64,000 nucleotides of DNA from NCBI GenBank assembly GCA_021234155.1, contig JAJEKV010000233.1:250001-314000 (forward strand), read 5' to 3'. The position numbers and the translations under genes were made by a program. Shown here one piece after another: positions 13,199-25,464 of this stretch. This DNA is from Isoetes taiwanensis. Lineage: Eukaryota > Streptophyta > Lycopodiopsida > Isoetales > Isoetaceae. The notes beneath the pieces are model-generated. The model made no database searches. It saw nothing but the letters and a program-made list of their open reading frames with translations, and was not told where the DNA came from. How positions within the stretch are numbered: position 1 is the first letter of the stretch; each line of letters begins with the position of its first letter.

Positions 13199-13414
13199 AC
13201 AACCCTAAAAAAACCCTAAAAATAATGGGAGGATATTCACAGCCTCCACCGCAGGATTTTCCCCCTTTTCTAAAATCAACGGCTAACAAAAGGGTGCACT
13301 CTAGAAATACTATTTAGTACACCTGGATGAATACGGCCACCAAATCATATGAAAACCTTAGAGAAAACAGTACAAAAACAGAAAAAAAAACCCCCTGTTA
13401 TAATGCTACATATT
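13199..13414. repeat. Block B, copy 1
   Basis: About 216 bp starting with CCCTAAAA-type repeats and ending AATGCTACATATT. It includes a small hairpin around GGTGCACTCTAGAAATAC / GTACACC. Copy 2 is 19042-19272 and differs mainly by a 15-bp insertion. Confidence 0.8.
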
Positions 13415-13984
13415 CATCATAAAGACTAGAAATACTTTTCGCACATCCTCGAGATCTAAATCCTTGACCTATTGCAAGTAGGACAACAAAGGCCTTTCCA
13501 CAATATGTAGTCTTCAACTTAAATGATCTTGTGCTTGACTACCCTCATAACCTGAGACTACAATATAGAAAAAACACATCTCCCACCACCTCAAATATTA
13601 ACCTTCTCAAGGGCGGAATGAGAAGGCTCTTAAAAGGCTCGATCTTCTTGTTGTTAACCAGCCTCAATCTGTCCTTGACTGGATTGGATTTTCCTTCTCA
13701 TCCATTAGCTTACTTTTAACAAAAGCATCCATCATACCAAGCAACATTTCCCAAGTGCTATCATTAAGGCTGAAAAAGCATTCGCAATCGCAAACCTTTT
13801 TTTACATAAAATTTGCTTCTTCTTTTTTTTATATATATATGATGTGTAAACATGCACATTAATTGAATGGGTACACTTGAATTGAACAATTCAAACTAAT
13901 GGAATTTCAGCTGAGATATTTTGGTTGAAACCAAATATAGCACCAAATAAAGTGGTTTTTTCTAAAGCCATAGGGCAAATAATT

Positions 13985-14050
13985 GTGGATTTAGCCTTAA
14001 TTGGTCTCCCTGGACGATAAAAATACATTTTATTCTATTTGTATTTCCTA
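13985..14050 (+). mobile_element. Retroelement 3' end, GTCTCC-TGGACGAT family
   Basis: TTAATTGGTCTCCCTGGACGATAAAAATAC followed by an ATTCT-rich tail, plus orientation. Same family as the copies at 8005, 22280, 35495 and 53570. Confidence 0.5.
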
Positions 14051-14097
14051 AAACCTTTCAATGAATTCTAGACCGTCAAGAGTTAAGGCAAAATTTT

Positions 14098-14280
14098 AAG
14101 ATAAGATAAGATAAGATGAATTTTTACGTCCACCCGAACCCAACGGGTTATGCGACGACACATGCAAGGGCAACATGCCATCTAAAACTTGGGGACTAGG
14201 CCCCATCACCAAACACAATAATCAAATATTAAAAGACTACCAAAAAAGAAGATAATCCTAATGCTAGTGGTAATTTTTGT
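14098..14280 (-). mobile_element. Retroelement 3' segment with (ATCTT)n tail
   Basis: AAGATAAGATAAGATAAGAT precedes TTTTTACGTCCAC and about 150 bp of sequence that is nearly identical to 37890-38080. On the minus strand this is conserved 3' sequence ending in a pentanucleotide tail. It directly abuts the LINE ORF1 relic upstream on the minus strand, so it may be that LINE's 3' end after a deletion. Confidence 0.5.
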
Positions 14281-14294
14281 ACTTCTAAAATTAT

Positions 14295-15291
14295 CTAGAC
14301 ATAGCCAATCCAAGGATTGGAAGGCCATTGGTCTAGAATAATTGTTGCACCTCCCCTGTACATTGCCCATTTCTTTTGCAGGCGGGCTGCCCTCACCTTG
14401 CAGAGCTCCTCCTTATGGTTACACAATTGAAGAGGTAAGAGGTACTGAGAAACTAGTCCTGCTGAGATGGTTTCCATGCTGAAGAACATGTAAGCGGCTA
14501 AGACTGTCTTGAAACTGAACCAAGAGATGGCGAGGACGATCAGGTCTTGCCGCTCCCACCCTAGTAGCAGAGACAACTCCGCCAATCTTCACATGCATGA
14601 CATCAGTGAAAAAATGCAAAGCCGCATCCACATCAGAATGGACATCATCTTTTGCCTCTGCAACCCCTATAATATGCAAGTTCAGGCTCCTGGTAACAGA
14701 AGATACTGAGGCAGCCTGCTCCTGGCTGCTAGCTCGACACTGCGACTCCTGATCCCCTTGGGATTGTGGAGATGTCTGTACTCCCACCTCAACATGTTCC
14801 CTTTCCAATATATGCACTCCCACTTCAACACAATGTTTCTTCTAGGGCTGTAATTATGTATCTAGTGTCTGTACTGAGGCATCGTTTGTGCCCACATACT
14901 GGACTTTAGGGTCCGGAACAAAGGCATGTATTAACTATAATAAGTGTGTCCATCTCTCAATAGGCATGATCATAGATGTGGCCGTCATTCCTCCCTCAGA
15001 ATGAATGAGTCGTACCTGGTCACGAAGCGTAGGCAGCAAACACTGAACTTGCAGGTCTAGAGCACTTTGGAGATCCTCCCAATCTTGGAAGGTAAATGTA
15101 CCAGACCTGCTTGTGCCGATATGAAGAGGCCGCTGGGGACCAAAAAGAGAAGATGGCAAATCCATTATTACACTGGATTTAGCTTGCCCCTGACCATGGA
15201 GCTGTATGCTAGACTGAGCACTTGTGGGACGAGGGACCTCCTGTGTGAACAATGATTCCTGAATAGGAGGCTTTTCCTTTTCCCTGGCCAT
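14295..15291 (-). pseudogene. LINE ORF1-like relic
   Basis: The minus strand reads, in order, a Pro/Gln-rich N-terminus (15291-14935), a segment like the LINE ORF1 RNA-recognition-type core (LNLHIIGVAEAKDD at about 14660, RPRHLLVQFQDSL at about 14510) and a basic segment (VRAARLQKKWAMYRGG, about 14350-14400). The pieces are in different frames, so at least two frameshifts or stops are present. ORF1 of plant L1-type LINEs is an RNA-binding chaperone; no reverse transcriptase follows. Assignment is by pattern, not alignment. Confidence 0.5.
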
Positions 15292-15426
15292 CCTTACACC
15301 AAATCTCTCATTTGCTGGCCCTTTCTGTCATGTGTGAAGCTCTCTGAATGAAATCGGATTAATACAAAAGTTAAATCAAAGTGAACATAATTTAGAGCAA
15401 ACTAAATTAATTTGTGAAGCCATAAT

Positions 15427-15765
15427 CTAAAAGATCTGTAATGCAATATCCAATACTGCAAAACCTACCAAAGCCGGCCGGAACATGATTGTTTTGACAT
15501 AGAAAAGGTAATCAAACATGGGCATATCATACACCATCGAAAAGATCTCAGGGAGAGCTTTCCAACGCAATAAGCCTCTCCTGAAAAGGAGTCCTGGATC
15601 AAACGTTATGCTAGAAACAGGCACGAACGGCTTTGAAGAATTTAACATCTCGATTGCAGTAACACTGGCGTGCAACCAATCTTCAAGATCGAACTCTTTT
15701 CCGGGTAGTATCCAAACCTTCTTAGAAATATGCAATGTAATTTTGATGAAGAGTCCGAAAGCCAA
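15427..15765 (-). CDS. Unrecognised open frame, possible gene fragment
   Basis: A 112-aa minus-strand frame with a protein-like composition (KVWILPGKEFDLEDWL, FRRGLLRWKALPEIFSMVYD) and a hydrophobic C-terminal segment. I do not recognise the family. It lies between the LINE relic and block A copy 2 and may be another captured exon. Ends are uncertain. Confidence 0.25.
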   Translation of the reverse strand: MAFGLFIKITLHISKKVWILPGKEFDLEDWLHASVTAIEMLNSSKPFVPVSSITFDPGLLFRRGLLRWKALPEIFSMVYDMPMFDYLFYVKTIMFRPALVGFAVLDIALQIF

Positions 15766-16298
15766 AGTTTAGAAGAGGGTTTGGCGCTCCAAGTAGAAAC
15801 GGAGAGCGAACTCTTGGTGTGAAAACTCTGTGAGATTTGAAGCTTTGGAGATGGAAAAACGTGGTGGGGGTAGAAGCTATGACTCCAAACGTGCTTTTAG
15901 TGAGGGTAATACTAGCTATGGAAATAAGAGAGGAGGCAGCTTTAACAGAAGATAAAATATCTATTAAAGGGGCCATATAAATGTTGAACATATGTCTTAG
16001 ATACACAATATGATGAGGACTTCAGGTATGATCTGATCAATTCATATCTTGTTCTTAAAAAGGAAACAGGAAATCAGAAAATAGAATGCACTTCTGGCCG
16101 CAAATATAGAGTACATATTTATGAGTATTCTACGTGAGAATGTAAGGAACCAAAGACCTGTAGCTTATGGATAAAAATAGATGATAGTCCTACATGTACC
16201 TCATCTAAAAAATGATAAGAAAGAGAGATACTCATAATAGAACTGATAACTGTTACAATAAAGACGTCATGGATTCTACATTGTAAAGTTAGATTCAC

Positions 16299-16684
16299 AC
16301 GGGGGGTTACTCCGGGCATCGAGAGCTGTCGGATGGGCATATTTGCCCTTTATTCCTTGATCTGGACCATACATAGCGATCCTCGTTTGTGGGGTATGCC
16401 AGTACAAATTTTTGTATACTGTATATTGAGGTTTGCAAAATACTATAAAGTTTGAGAGAATGTACTTAATGGTGTTAATTTTGTACATGTATTATAAATA
16501 TATTTAAAGGGCTCTCGCTGCCCTACGTAACCCCCTGTGTGAATATGCACCCAAACCAAAGGGGGTTTAAGGGGGATTTTAATTTAGATATTTTAAATGC
16601 AATGGTATGTATGTGTTAATAATGTTAATGGTAGTTGTGGGTTGATTGTTATATTAAAAAAAATTTTTGGGCCCTTCGGGCCCT
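16299..16684. repeat. Block A, copy 2
   Basis: Same sequence as 10281-10657. Here the inverted repeat extends further, since CACACGGGGGG is matched by CCCCCTGTGTG. Ends at the same GGGCCCTTCGGGCCC palindrome. Confidence 0.75.
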
Positions 16685-17077
16685 AACTAACACAAACATA
16701 GGTAAACTTTATGGGCCTAAATATTAACTACTAAAAAGCACAATAACATCAAGACAAACAAATTATTCCCATTGCAAATAACTATGAGTACATTTTATAA
16801 TCTCAATTCCCTACATTTACATTGCATACCAAGAGCCGCCCAAATATATGCAAACACACTGTTATAATGGGCAAAAACAACAATAACATCATAAAAGTTT
16901 ACTAAAGCGGGCCATGGCGCAAAAACAACAATAACATCATAAAGTTTACTAAAGCAGGCCATGCCAGTAGCACTAGTTCAAGAAAATCAACTGTCAAAAT
17001 AAATACCCCCTTCTATTGTAAACTGCACATTGTCATGTATATGTTAGTGCATATGGTAACATGTGCATGTGCTGGTA

Positions 17078-17689
17078 TCAATGCCAACCTTGCCATGGCA
17101 AGCATTCATTAGCATATGGCAAAACAATAAGCCGCTGTGTAAAGGTGAAAACATTAGGCACCTGACCTCTTTTCACCATCTCTACATAGAGGCCAAGAGC
17201 ATCTTTCAGTCTGCCTTCTTTGCAGAGCCTGTCCATGATGGTGGTGTAAGTGAAAATATCAGGATCAAAACCCTTTGACAGAAGATAATCAAGAAGTTCA
17301 TGTGCACCTTCATAGTTGCTAGATTTGCAGAGACTATGAACAATTATGTTGATGGTGATCTCATTTGGATTGCAGCCTTCAGAAATCATCTTCTTCAGTA
17401 GCTCATGTGCTTTCTCAATTCTACCAGCCTTAAAAAATCCATCTAACAAAGTATTATATGTGAAAATACCACTCATGGTTCTCATTTGCAGCCATTCTCA
17501 CTCATGGTTCTCAGGAGCTGAAAGGCATCCTCCATTCTGCCATCTTGAGACGACATCCTCTAGAAGATGCATGGCCTCATCTGACTTGCCAGCATTGCAG
17601 AGGCCTCCAATCAAAGTGGTGAAGGTGAAAATATCAGGCTTGTGCTTTTTGTGGCTTGCAATCTGCAAGCCAACTATCAGAGATTGCAA
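17078..17689 (-). pseudogene. PPR protein fragment (3-4 repeats)
   Basis: The minus strand codes for tandem 35-residue pentatricopeptide repeats, e.g. TYNTLLDGFFKAGRIEKAHE, TYTTIMDRLCKEGRLKDA and TFTTLIGGLCNAGKSDEAMH. P-type PPR proteins bind organellar RNA and usually have 10 or more repeats plus a targeting peptide. Here there are only about four, with a break between 17485 and 17498 and no start or end. Captured fragment. Confidence 0.85.
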
Positions 17690-17722
17690 TACCGAGACAT
17701 ATTTAAAGTCAATATGATGGAA

Positions 17723-18070
17723 TTAGTGCATACGAGCTGCTTCTGTCCGAGTACAATCCATTGGTATTCCCTCCACAAAAAGAGTAGAAACTGCATCAGG
17801 CAGAAGCATATCTCGGATCCCTTCTTGTTCTCGCGCAGACCCATTCAAACCCAAAGCGGCAGCTCTTCCTGCAAGGCCTACATCAAGACCTACCATGCGT
17901 GCTCCTTGCGCTAAAAGGTTTGGATCATTTAATGCATCTAGGGCGCCAGCACTAAGCATCCCAAGACCACCTGCAAGACCCCCAGCAAGCCCCCCTGCAA
18001 GTCCTCCTCCAAAAGCACTAGTAAGCCCACCAAGGTCGCCCAATCCTAAACCTGCACTGGTTGCAAATGC
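17723..18070 (-). pseudogene. RRM nuclear RNA-binding protein fragment
   Basis: The minus-strand frame reads a Gly-rich stretch, then DALNDPNLLAQGARMVGLDV, and VSTLFVEGIPMDCTRTEAA, which is the RNP2 start of an RRM (LFVEGLP-type). The domain order is that of a plant nuclear RRM protein family. The frame stops right after the first RRM strand, so most of the domain is absent. It is spliced into the middle of PPR fragments, showing shuffling of unrelated genes. Confidence 0.65.
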
Positions 18071-18322
18071 TAGCTCTGATGATGATAGGCCTGTTCCATA
18101 AGCAAGCAGCCATGAAAATGCACAAAAGATAAATATAACACACATCTAAGTCCATCAGATTATGAAATTTACAACTGTCACTTAGTTAACAAAATAAGGT
18201 CCTTGAGCATGTTCCAATAACATCGTATAATCCACAAGAACGTCATCAGTGACACAGGATACTGTGAACATACATGAAATATTCGACCAGACAAAACTCA
18301 AGAATAGAGGCTTCCTTTTGGC

Positions 18323-18655
18323 TCATCGATTAAAAAGGAAGAATAAAGGAGATTAAGCTTTTTCCCTTTCTTTTCTATTCGCCCAGAATCTCGAATCTAA
18401 CAGAACAAGCGCAAATATCCAAATCTCGAAAATGTCCTATTCATTACCTGGCTTGTTTTCAGCAGCTCCAAACCCATGTCAAGATCACTGCACGAAATTG
18501 GAAAAGGCAAAACCTCTGCTAGAACATAGGGAAAACTGTGTATGATTCAAAGATCAGAGACGTCCTTGCAACACCTGAGTTACAAACGGCGGCTCATCGA
18601 TTAAACAGGAAGAATAAAGGAGATTAAGCTTTTTCCCTTTCTTTTCTATTCCCCT
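18323..18655. repeat. Dispersed 62-bp direct repeat
   Basis: About 62 bp around GGAAGAATAAAGGAGATTAAG occurs at 18323-18386 and again at 18594-18656, 271 bp apart, with few differences. It separates the RRM fragment from the next PPR fragment and may mark a recombination or capture junction. Confidence 0.8.
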
Positions 18656-18940
18656 GTTTATCATCTCCTGAAGAAGTTCTAGAGGTTCGTCGACTCTGCC
18701 TTCCTTGCAAAGCCCTGACATCATGGTGGTGTATGTGATTATCATAGGAACTAAGGCTGAGATCACCATTTGCTCTAGGAGCTTCTGCGCATCATCCATT
18801 CTGCTAGCAATGCAAAGGCCATGAATTAGGGCATGTCATTGAGGAGATGAACGCTTCTTCGACCTTCCTTTCCTTGCACAAGCCACTGATTATGGTAGAG
18901 TAAGTGACCTGATCTGGCATGCATGACTTAGACATGGTTC
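18640..18940 (-). pseudogene. Second PPR fragment
   Basis: The minus strand reads PPR repeats (TYTTMMSGLCKEGRVDEP and, in a shifted frame near 18850-18920, a second SGLCKE-type repeat). It is separated from the first PPR block by the RRM fragment and the 62-bp repeat. Frameshifted and without start or stop. Confidence 0.75.
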
Positions 18941-19041
18941 TAAAAAACATGCTTTCTGGCCTTGCAAAGTCCAGTTATGACTATATTATACAATACTGCA
19001 TCTGGTTCAGAAAGGGGATTGAAGCTCGTAACCAAACCCAC

Positions 19042-19272
19042 ACAACCCTAAAAAAAACCCTAAAAATAATGGGAGGATATTCACACCCACCACAAAAGAA
19101 GCCTCCACCACAGGATTTGCCGCTTTTTCTAAAATCAACGGCTAACAAAAGGGTGCACTCTAGAAATACTATTTAGTACACCTGGATGAATACGGCCACC
19201 AAATCATATAAAAACCTTAGAGAAAACAGTACAAAAACACAAAAAAAACCCCTTGTTATAATGCTACATATT
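19042..19272. repeat. Block B, copy 2
   Basis: Copy of 13199-13414 with a 15-bp insertion after GGATATTCACA. Same right end AATGCTACATATT. Confidence 0.8.
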
Positions 19273-22200
19273 AGAGTGCCTTTTCCTGAACCAAAAGGTT
19301 ATATAGTAAGTCAAGGTTATTATAAGACAAATGAAGGATCGGATATCTTATTGTTATGGTCGTCACGCTTATGATCTATACCTCGGGCGAAGTATGAGGC
19401 ATATAAGCAAGTTATACATGCCGAAAATGCAAGTTGTAGATACGTATACGAAATAACTATGTTATAAGGATCTAGCAAATGCTTTTCATATTTGATTTTT
19501 GCATTTTAGTAGACTTATACTAATCGTGAGCAAGAGGTGCAAAGGGTAAAGGGCAAAGAGCCAAGAAATACCCCAGTACCTTTTGGCCCTTGTACTGTTA
19601 TCGAGCCTATTGCTAACGTGTACATGTTTGGCTGCAGGTACATGGTATTTCTTCTCCCTTCTTTTACTTATTTTGTTGTTATGATGTGTCATAGTTCGAA
19701 GGAATGCATGGATCAAATAAAAAAGCATGATGGAGTAGACAACCTGCTCAAACAAATGGAAGGACAATGTTTTGGAGACCTTGAGACACAGACAAAAAAC
19801 AGGGTAATACATATATATTTCTGAGTTTAATAGAGTAGCTCAATGCAATAGAGTTAGGTTTTCTAAGCATAGACTTATAGCAGTCAACATGTCCTGTCTT
19901 GAAGCATAAACATATCATGAAACATCTAAAAACAAACAAGTATATATGCTATATATTTACAGAAAGTCTATTTGGAAACAAAAATTTGGATAATCGGATA
20001 AGTGAACAAAAATAATAGATGAACTAAGGAAAGTTTTGTGCAGAGTAACTTGGAAATGGCTCAAAGATTGCACTGATACTATAAAAGGTAATGGAAAATC
20101 ATTTTGATATATGCTCGACTTTGATAATGACAAAGCTGATCTATTTGCTGTCCTAATCTGTGTTTTCTAAGACAATAAGAGAGTAAAAATTTAGATAGGC
20201 ATAGATATACCCGTGAATACAATAAAAGTGTCTCCTGATTACATATACAAGAGAAGATCATAGTTCAAAGGTTATAGGATGGAAAAGACTTTTTAAATAT
20301 AAAGGCATAAACATGTGACATGCCAAAAGAAATGTTTTAAAAGGCTTGAGTAATCTCCTACTATTAGTTGAATGAGATTTAAAAAAGGATAGGATGTATA
20401 CTCTATTAATATGTAACGTCCACAAGATTTAGAGTTTGGAAAAACATAAGACAAAGAAGGTGGTAGACATGCAAAATGGGAAAATGAAGTGTTGAACATA
20501 CAAAAGCATAGAGTACAATTTGATACATATAAAGATAAGACTCATTTGTTATCTGACTTAATTCCAAAGTAAATATACTTTTTGTAGCCATAGTAGGATG
20601 CATCATCTTTAATATGCTCGATTAATGTATGGAATGATGAAGCTACTGAAGGATTGGCTGAGGTAGCATGAACTGCTAATAGGGTTGTTGCCTTAACTAG
20701 TTGTTTCTGGGGTCCCCTTTTTCTTTTTTCTTTTTTTAATAGGGTACGAAATTTTTATATCGTATCATAATAAAAGGTACAATGTTTCCGTGCAAGTAGA
20801 GAATTACTACAGGAGTAATCTCTATATCTTCATCCTCTACTTATTGAGAGCTCTAAAAGCAGATTATTCATACTACCTTAAGCAACCTGAAACATTTGAA
20901 GCTCATAAAATCCTTCCACCTAGTAACTAGAAAAGGTGTAAAGATACAAGAACAAGCCACTTAGGCTTCCAAATGATACAACATGTCTAGATGAATCTAT
21001 AAATGTTCCTAAAAGTTTGAAATAAGAAGAGAAATCTTATCCTGCTTAAAGCAAGACTTAGCACCATTTCTGTATGAAGGACCAGACAAGAATTAGAGTC
21101 AGGCATATCAGTACCTGAAGAAAATTCTCCTCAAACATGAATATTAGGGCACAACCTTCATCTACGACTTGAACCCCACTAAGGTGACCCATCACCCAGG
21201 AGGTGTCAAGCCCATACCTTGCCCGCACTCAGTGGCAAGCTATCAGGCCTAGCTCACAATGCTCCCCAGTAGGCTCTACACACCAAAGGGATCGACTGTG
21301 ATTGGACAAGTTTTCCTGGTCAACCAATCTAGCTCTGCCACCCACAGCCAGGCGGGCTCTGATGCACAGGCCGCATTAATTGGGAATTAATGAGGCTAAT
21401 CTAGAAACATCTTCTAAGAAGGTTCTGGGCTATCCCCCTTTCCAACACATAAGAGGTGCACACAGAGCAATACAATATCATTCAATGAACTGAAATAACA
21501 GAGTAAAGATCTAGTCTGTCTACTCTAATCATACATGGTTTAAGTTCATTCATTAGTGGCTAAGGTTCTTAGGCTCTAGAGGTCATCTACAGCTAAGAAC
21601 TGATGCAAATCCGGCCTAATGCCCGTCGGGATGCATGCATTGGCTAACAGACTGGCCACTCACCGGCTTCTTCGCTAGCTTCCAGTCCTCTGAGTGCATC
21701 CATGCTGCCGAGATTTGCTGGAATGCTCGAGATTCGAGAAGAGACTTCAGAATGTGAGCTTCATTGTTACTGGGAGGCCGGAATGAGTCAAGGCGCTTGG
21801 CCAGGACATGCTCCTGAGGCTGGAATCCAAAAAAGGGACACTTTTAGGGTTCTTGCCTCTTTATGCCCACGTTTTTGGGTTAGGGTCTAATCGGCCATAT
21901 GGCTCATATGGGGTATTGCCACGTAGCAATATAGATTATATTCACGTGTTGCGTAATATGTGCAATATAATGGGTTCTAATGGTTGTGCCCGATGGTACA
22001 AACCTTTACAGTCGTCGTGTACATGTCGTCGTGGTCGACATATACTAGTGGCGTGGCAGTATAATATATGTATATACACCATATATTATGCTGGAGCGTC
22101 ACAGACACTGGGAATAATTTTGCAGCTCCATCAGGTTTCGTCAAAATAGTGCTTTGCACAACTGGTTTATTATCGCTTTCTATCTATCTATCTATCTTTC

Positions 22201-23470
22201 TTAGTATCGTCATTACTACAAAGTTTTTTTCTTGAAGGCCTTTTTTATTTAATCGTAGTAGTAATGGTTGTACTATCCCAATTGTATGGGTCTTATGGCT
22301 AATTGGTCTCTGTGGATGTAAAGAATTTTATTCTGTTCTATTCTATTGTATCCAAAATATATAGATTTAATCTAATCATATTTATGCCTCCCGTGATCAG
22401 GTGTATATGGCTTCAATAAGGTTATCTAATGGTGAAGTATCTTATGGAAGTGCACGTTGATCAAAAGAAATAATAGTATTTCAACTTCAAATTCAACTTG
22501 TTTGTAACAAACTATATATGTAAGCAAAATTCCATGCAAATTCGAGATGCAAAACCTACGAGACATGCAAAATCTACATGCCTATCTACAACTTGAAAAC
22601 ATAACAAAATAAAAGGTGCCGCATGCAAAAGTTATATGAAGAACTATATAATAGTATGTAATAGTATGCACAAGAAAAGTTGGCAGCACACAATGAAAGG
22701 AAAAATAACATTTTAAAGGTAAACAAATCTATATTTTCCAAGAGAGAGTATCGTCTTGTTTTTGAATTGTAGTTAAATTCTTAAAAGAGAATCCTTATGT
22801 TCGCGTATGTCCAATCCTTGTGAAGCGTTTTCTATTAATTTTGTTTGTAACTATTATTAATTTAATGACATTTTTCTTCCTTTTGGCCCTTATAAGAGTT
22901 CCTTTTGCAATATTGATATACACAAGCTTGTGTTCTAGATCCTAATGTATAGTGATCAAGCTACAAGACGATTCTTCTAATGCGTAATACTCAACCTACA
23001 AGGTAATGCCATTGATGGCATTTGGTCCTCCTAATTTGCAGATTTGAAGGTGACCTTAACCCACTTTAATGTGTTAGTCATTTTAAATTGATTTAAACTC
23101 TATCTTGCCAATTTTGATAAATAAAACATTGACACTAGCACACGCCGAGGCTTTAATCTCCAATTGCATTGATTTTAACAAGAGGAACAATATAGCACTT
23201 TGCATGTGGGGGATAGGAGGAAGAAGTTGCGGCTATCAACTTCCAACAACTCGAGTAGTGGGTGTGAGTAAACAAGAGCATGTCTTTACAGACCAGACGA
23301 ATGGCATATTGTACTTTCATTCCTCCTATACTTTAAGGATGTCATAATATTATCAAGTCCAGAATTGGCAGAGATGATGGTGAGGTAGTGTTATTTATTG
23401 GAGGAAAGTTGAGAAATTTATGAAGAAGAGGAAAACATAGTCACCATCAGGGGACAATTCACTCACATTA
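19273..23470. other. Intergenic, scattered repeats
   Basis: No supported gene. Holds a possible minus-strand Pol III-like box (GGGGTTCAAGTCG, about 21155-21175), a (CTAT)n tract at about 22175-22196, and a GTCTCTGTGGATG retroelement tail at 22280-22345 with ATTCT-type repeats. The open frame at 19537-19824 is protein-like in places but unrecognised. Confidence 0.35.
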
Positions 23471-23929
23471 TCTTCATGTAAAAGTCAAGCAAGGCATGAA
23501 TGTTGTCAATTTGAAGGGGGGAGCTTGAAGAAAGACAAGACGCGGAGGAGAGGTGATTCTCACTGAAAAGGAAAGTCGAAAGGCGCCAACTTGGAAAGCA
23601 TCAGGAGGTTTGGATGAGAGTGAAGCTGAGGTTGATAGGTGGGGGCAAGGGTAGGAGAATGGAGTAAGGCTACAAGCCAGGAGGATGAGCTGGATGGATG
23701 GAATGTGAAGTAACAAGGCAGGCAAGGGGGTGAAGGTGACGGGGCGGAGGGAGGCGCTAACGGTATGGATTCACTCTGAGTGATGCTTTTTTGGTGGGGG
23801 GCTGGTAGAGTAATGAGGTTGAGACGTATTTGTCTCATGTAAGGGTTGTTTGGTTAGGAAGGGGTAGTTGTGGAGTCGGTGTCGAGATAGCTGGGCTGAA
23901 GGTGTGGATGCGATACTAATAACTCAATT

Positions 23930-24240
23930 GCTGGAATGGGGTGGGATGTGGAGAGATATTGAAGGGTGTGATATTGCCACGCCATGTTTGTGATCATGTA
24001 AGAGATATTGACGAGTATGATGTTGCCACGGTTTTGAGGTACTGGCGGGTCTGATATTGCCACGTCATGTGTGTGATCATGGGGACGGTACAAGCCACGG
24101 TTTTGAGGTAGTGACGGGTATGGTATTGCCACGTCATGTTCGTGATCGTGGGGAGGGTACGTGATTGTAGGAGATATTGACGGGTATGATGTTGCCACGT
24201 TATCAACGTGACCGTATTGGTGAGGCATCGAGGGGGATAC
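23930..24240. repeat. Minisatellite rich in GCCACGTCA sites
   Basis: Five to six diverged copies of a 45-60 bp unit containing ATTGCCACG(T/C)CATGT...GATCATG. GCCACGTCA (TGACGTGGC on the other strand) is a G-box/C-box hybrid bound by plant bZIP factors. Whether it regulates anything is unknown; no confident gene starts nearby. Confidence 0.6.
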
Positions 24241-25464
24241 GGTGCCATGTGGGATGATAGAGAAGCGAGGGGCGACATGGAGGATGCCACGTGAGCAAGA
24301 GAGAGAATAGTGGAAAAGATACATAAAAAATACACCAAAAAGGCGAGGCAGATGGACCAACTAACGTCATTATTCTAACAATAACTGTCTAGGGCGGTCT
24401 ACCAACGGCAGTCAACGTCAAGCCCCACCTTGACTGTCTGCTTCCACGAACATTTCGGAGCCCTAAAAGGCCTCTGGAACACCCCAGTACCCTCTGGTCA
24501 AACAGCCCACATCTCCGCGCATCCCAGCCGTCCGCCCACTCCCATCCAGCCGTCCATCTCTGCCAAGTACAATCCACCATTACTCAATATCTGGCTCGAT
24601 GGATGCCTCTTAACTCCTCCTCGCTTCGGCCGTTTTAATCCCTTTCAAAAACAGCCTCCCATTATCAGCCCTGCCATTTTGTCCCCTCACATGTCGCTCG
24701 CCTAAAAAAAATATCTTCATCCATACCATGGCATTTTCTCTCCTGTTGGTTTTTTTACATCATGTTGGAAAGCGAAAGAGACCCATGTTTGATATTAAAG
24801 GTCTTTTATTATTGTTCCCACATTGACATGGCCCTCTTTGCCGTCTTGCATCATGGAAAAAGAGTTTGTCAAGTTGAGGCATTCAAGTTGCACATGATGG
24901 TGTAGTTTTTGCTTTCTTTTACATCCAATGCCCTAAGGATTTTACTGTTGCTGTTACGTACTTTCGCATTGCTCCACTAGAGTAAGCATTAACATTGTGT
25001 GGGTAAGTGTTTTCCTATCCCAAGAAAGGCATTGTAAAGTTCTTTGATCTGGTGATCTAGTTCCATCAATAGAACCAGACACATGAGCATGATCATCTAC
25101 AATAATCAAGAGCTGTTTGATCATCAAAGCACATGGCTGGAAAAGCAAATCAAGAATAGAATATTGTTGTGATGTTTTCTTACCACTGTTATTCCACCTC
25201 CTAGAGCTTTCAAAAGTAAATCGGTTTAATCTTGAGTAGGAAGGTATGACGTCTTGGTTATTACATCATGGTTAGTGCATGAAATTCAATTGAACCCACC
25301 AACTCCTGACTATAGAGATTTTTGCACTAGTTGCAGAGTAAAAAAGTCCATTATTTATTATAAGTCTGTTCCATCAAAAATTCAGAACCTTGTATATATT
25401 ATCTTTTTGGTACAGTAAATCTCAAGGACCTAATATTGTTATATTCTACAATAATATATTTTTC
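24241..25464. other. Intergenic between minisatellite and RMI1
   Basis: Open frames at 24389-24705 overlap on both strands and lack a recognisable domain. The rest is AT-rich, presumably including the 3' end of the RMI1 transcript. Confidence 0.35.

Larger units (their letters stand above)
10281..13414. mobile_element. Composite element, copy 1 (ankyrin-BTB fragment inside)
   Basis: Bounded on the left by block A (10281-10657) and on the right by block B (13199-13414). Both blocks recur in the same order and orientation at 16299-19272. The DNA between differs completely, here carrying an ankyrin-BTB gene fragment and there PPR and RRM-protein fragments. This is the pattern of gene-capturing (Pack-type or Helitron-like) non-autonomous elements. 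I could not find target-site duplications or a transposase, so the class is open. Confidence 0.55.
16299..19272. mobile_element. Composite element, copy 2 (PPR and RRM fragments inside)
   Basis: Block A (16299-16684) on the left and block B (19042-19272) on the right match the ends of copy 1. The interior carries pentatricopeptide-repeat and RNA-binding-protein fragments, all on the minus strand, the same relative orientation as the ankyrin fragment in copy 1. See copy 1 for the classification problem. Confidence 0.55.

Noticed and set aside
13190-13230. Telomeric repeat
   Set aside because: CCCTAAAA occurs only a few times with irregular spacing and is part of block B, not a telomere array.
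17895-18101. Plus-strand Pro/Ser-rich frame
   Set aside because: It is the antisense of the Gly-rich RRM-protein fragment.
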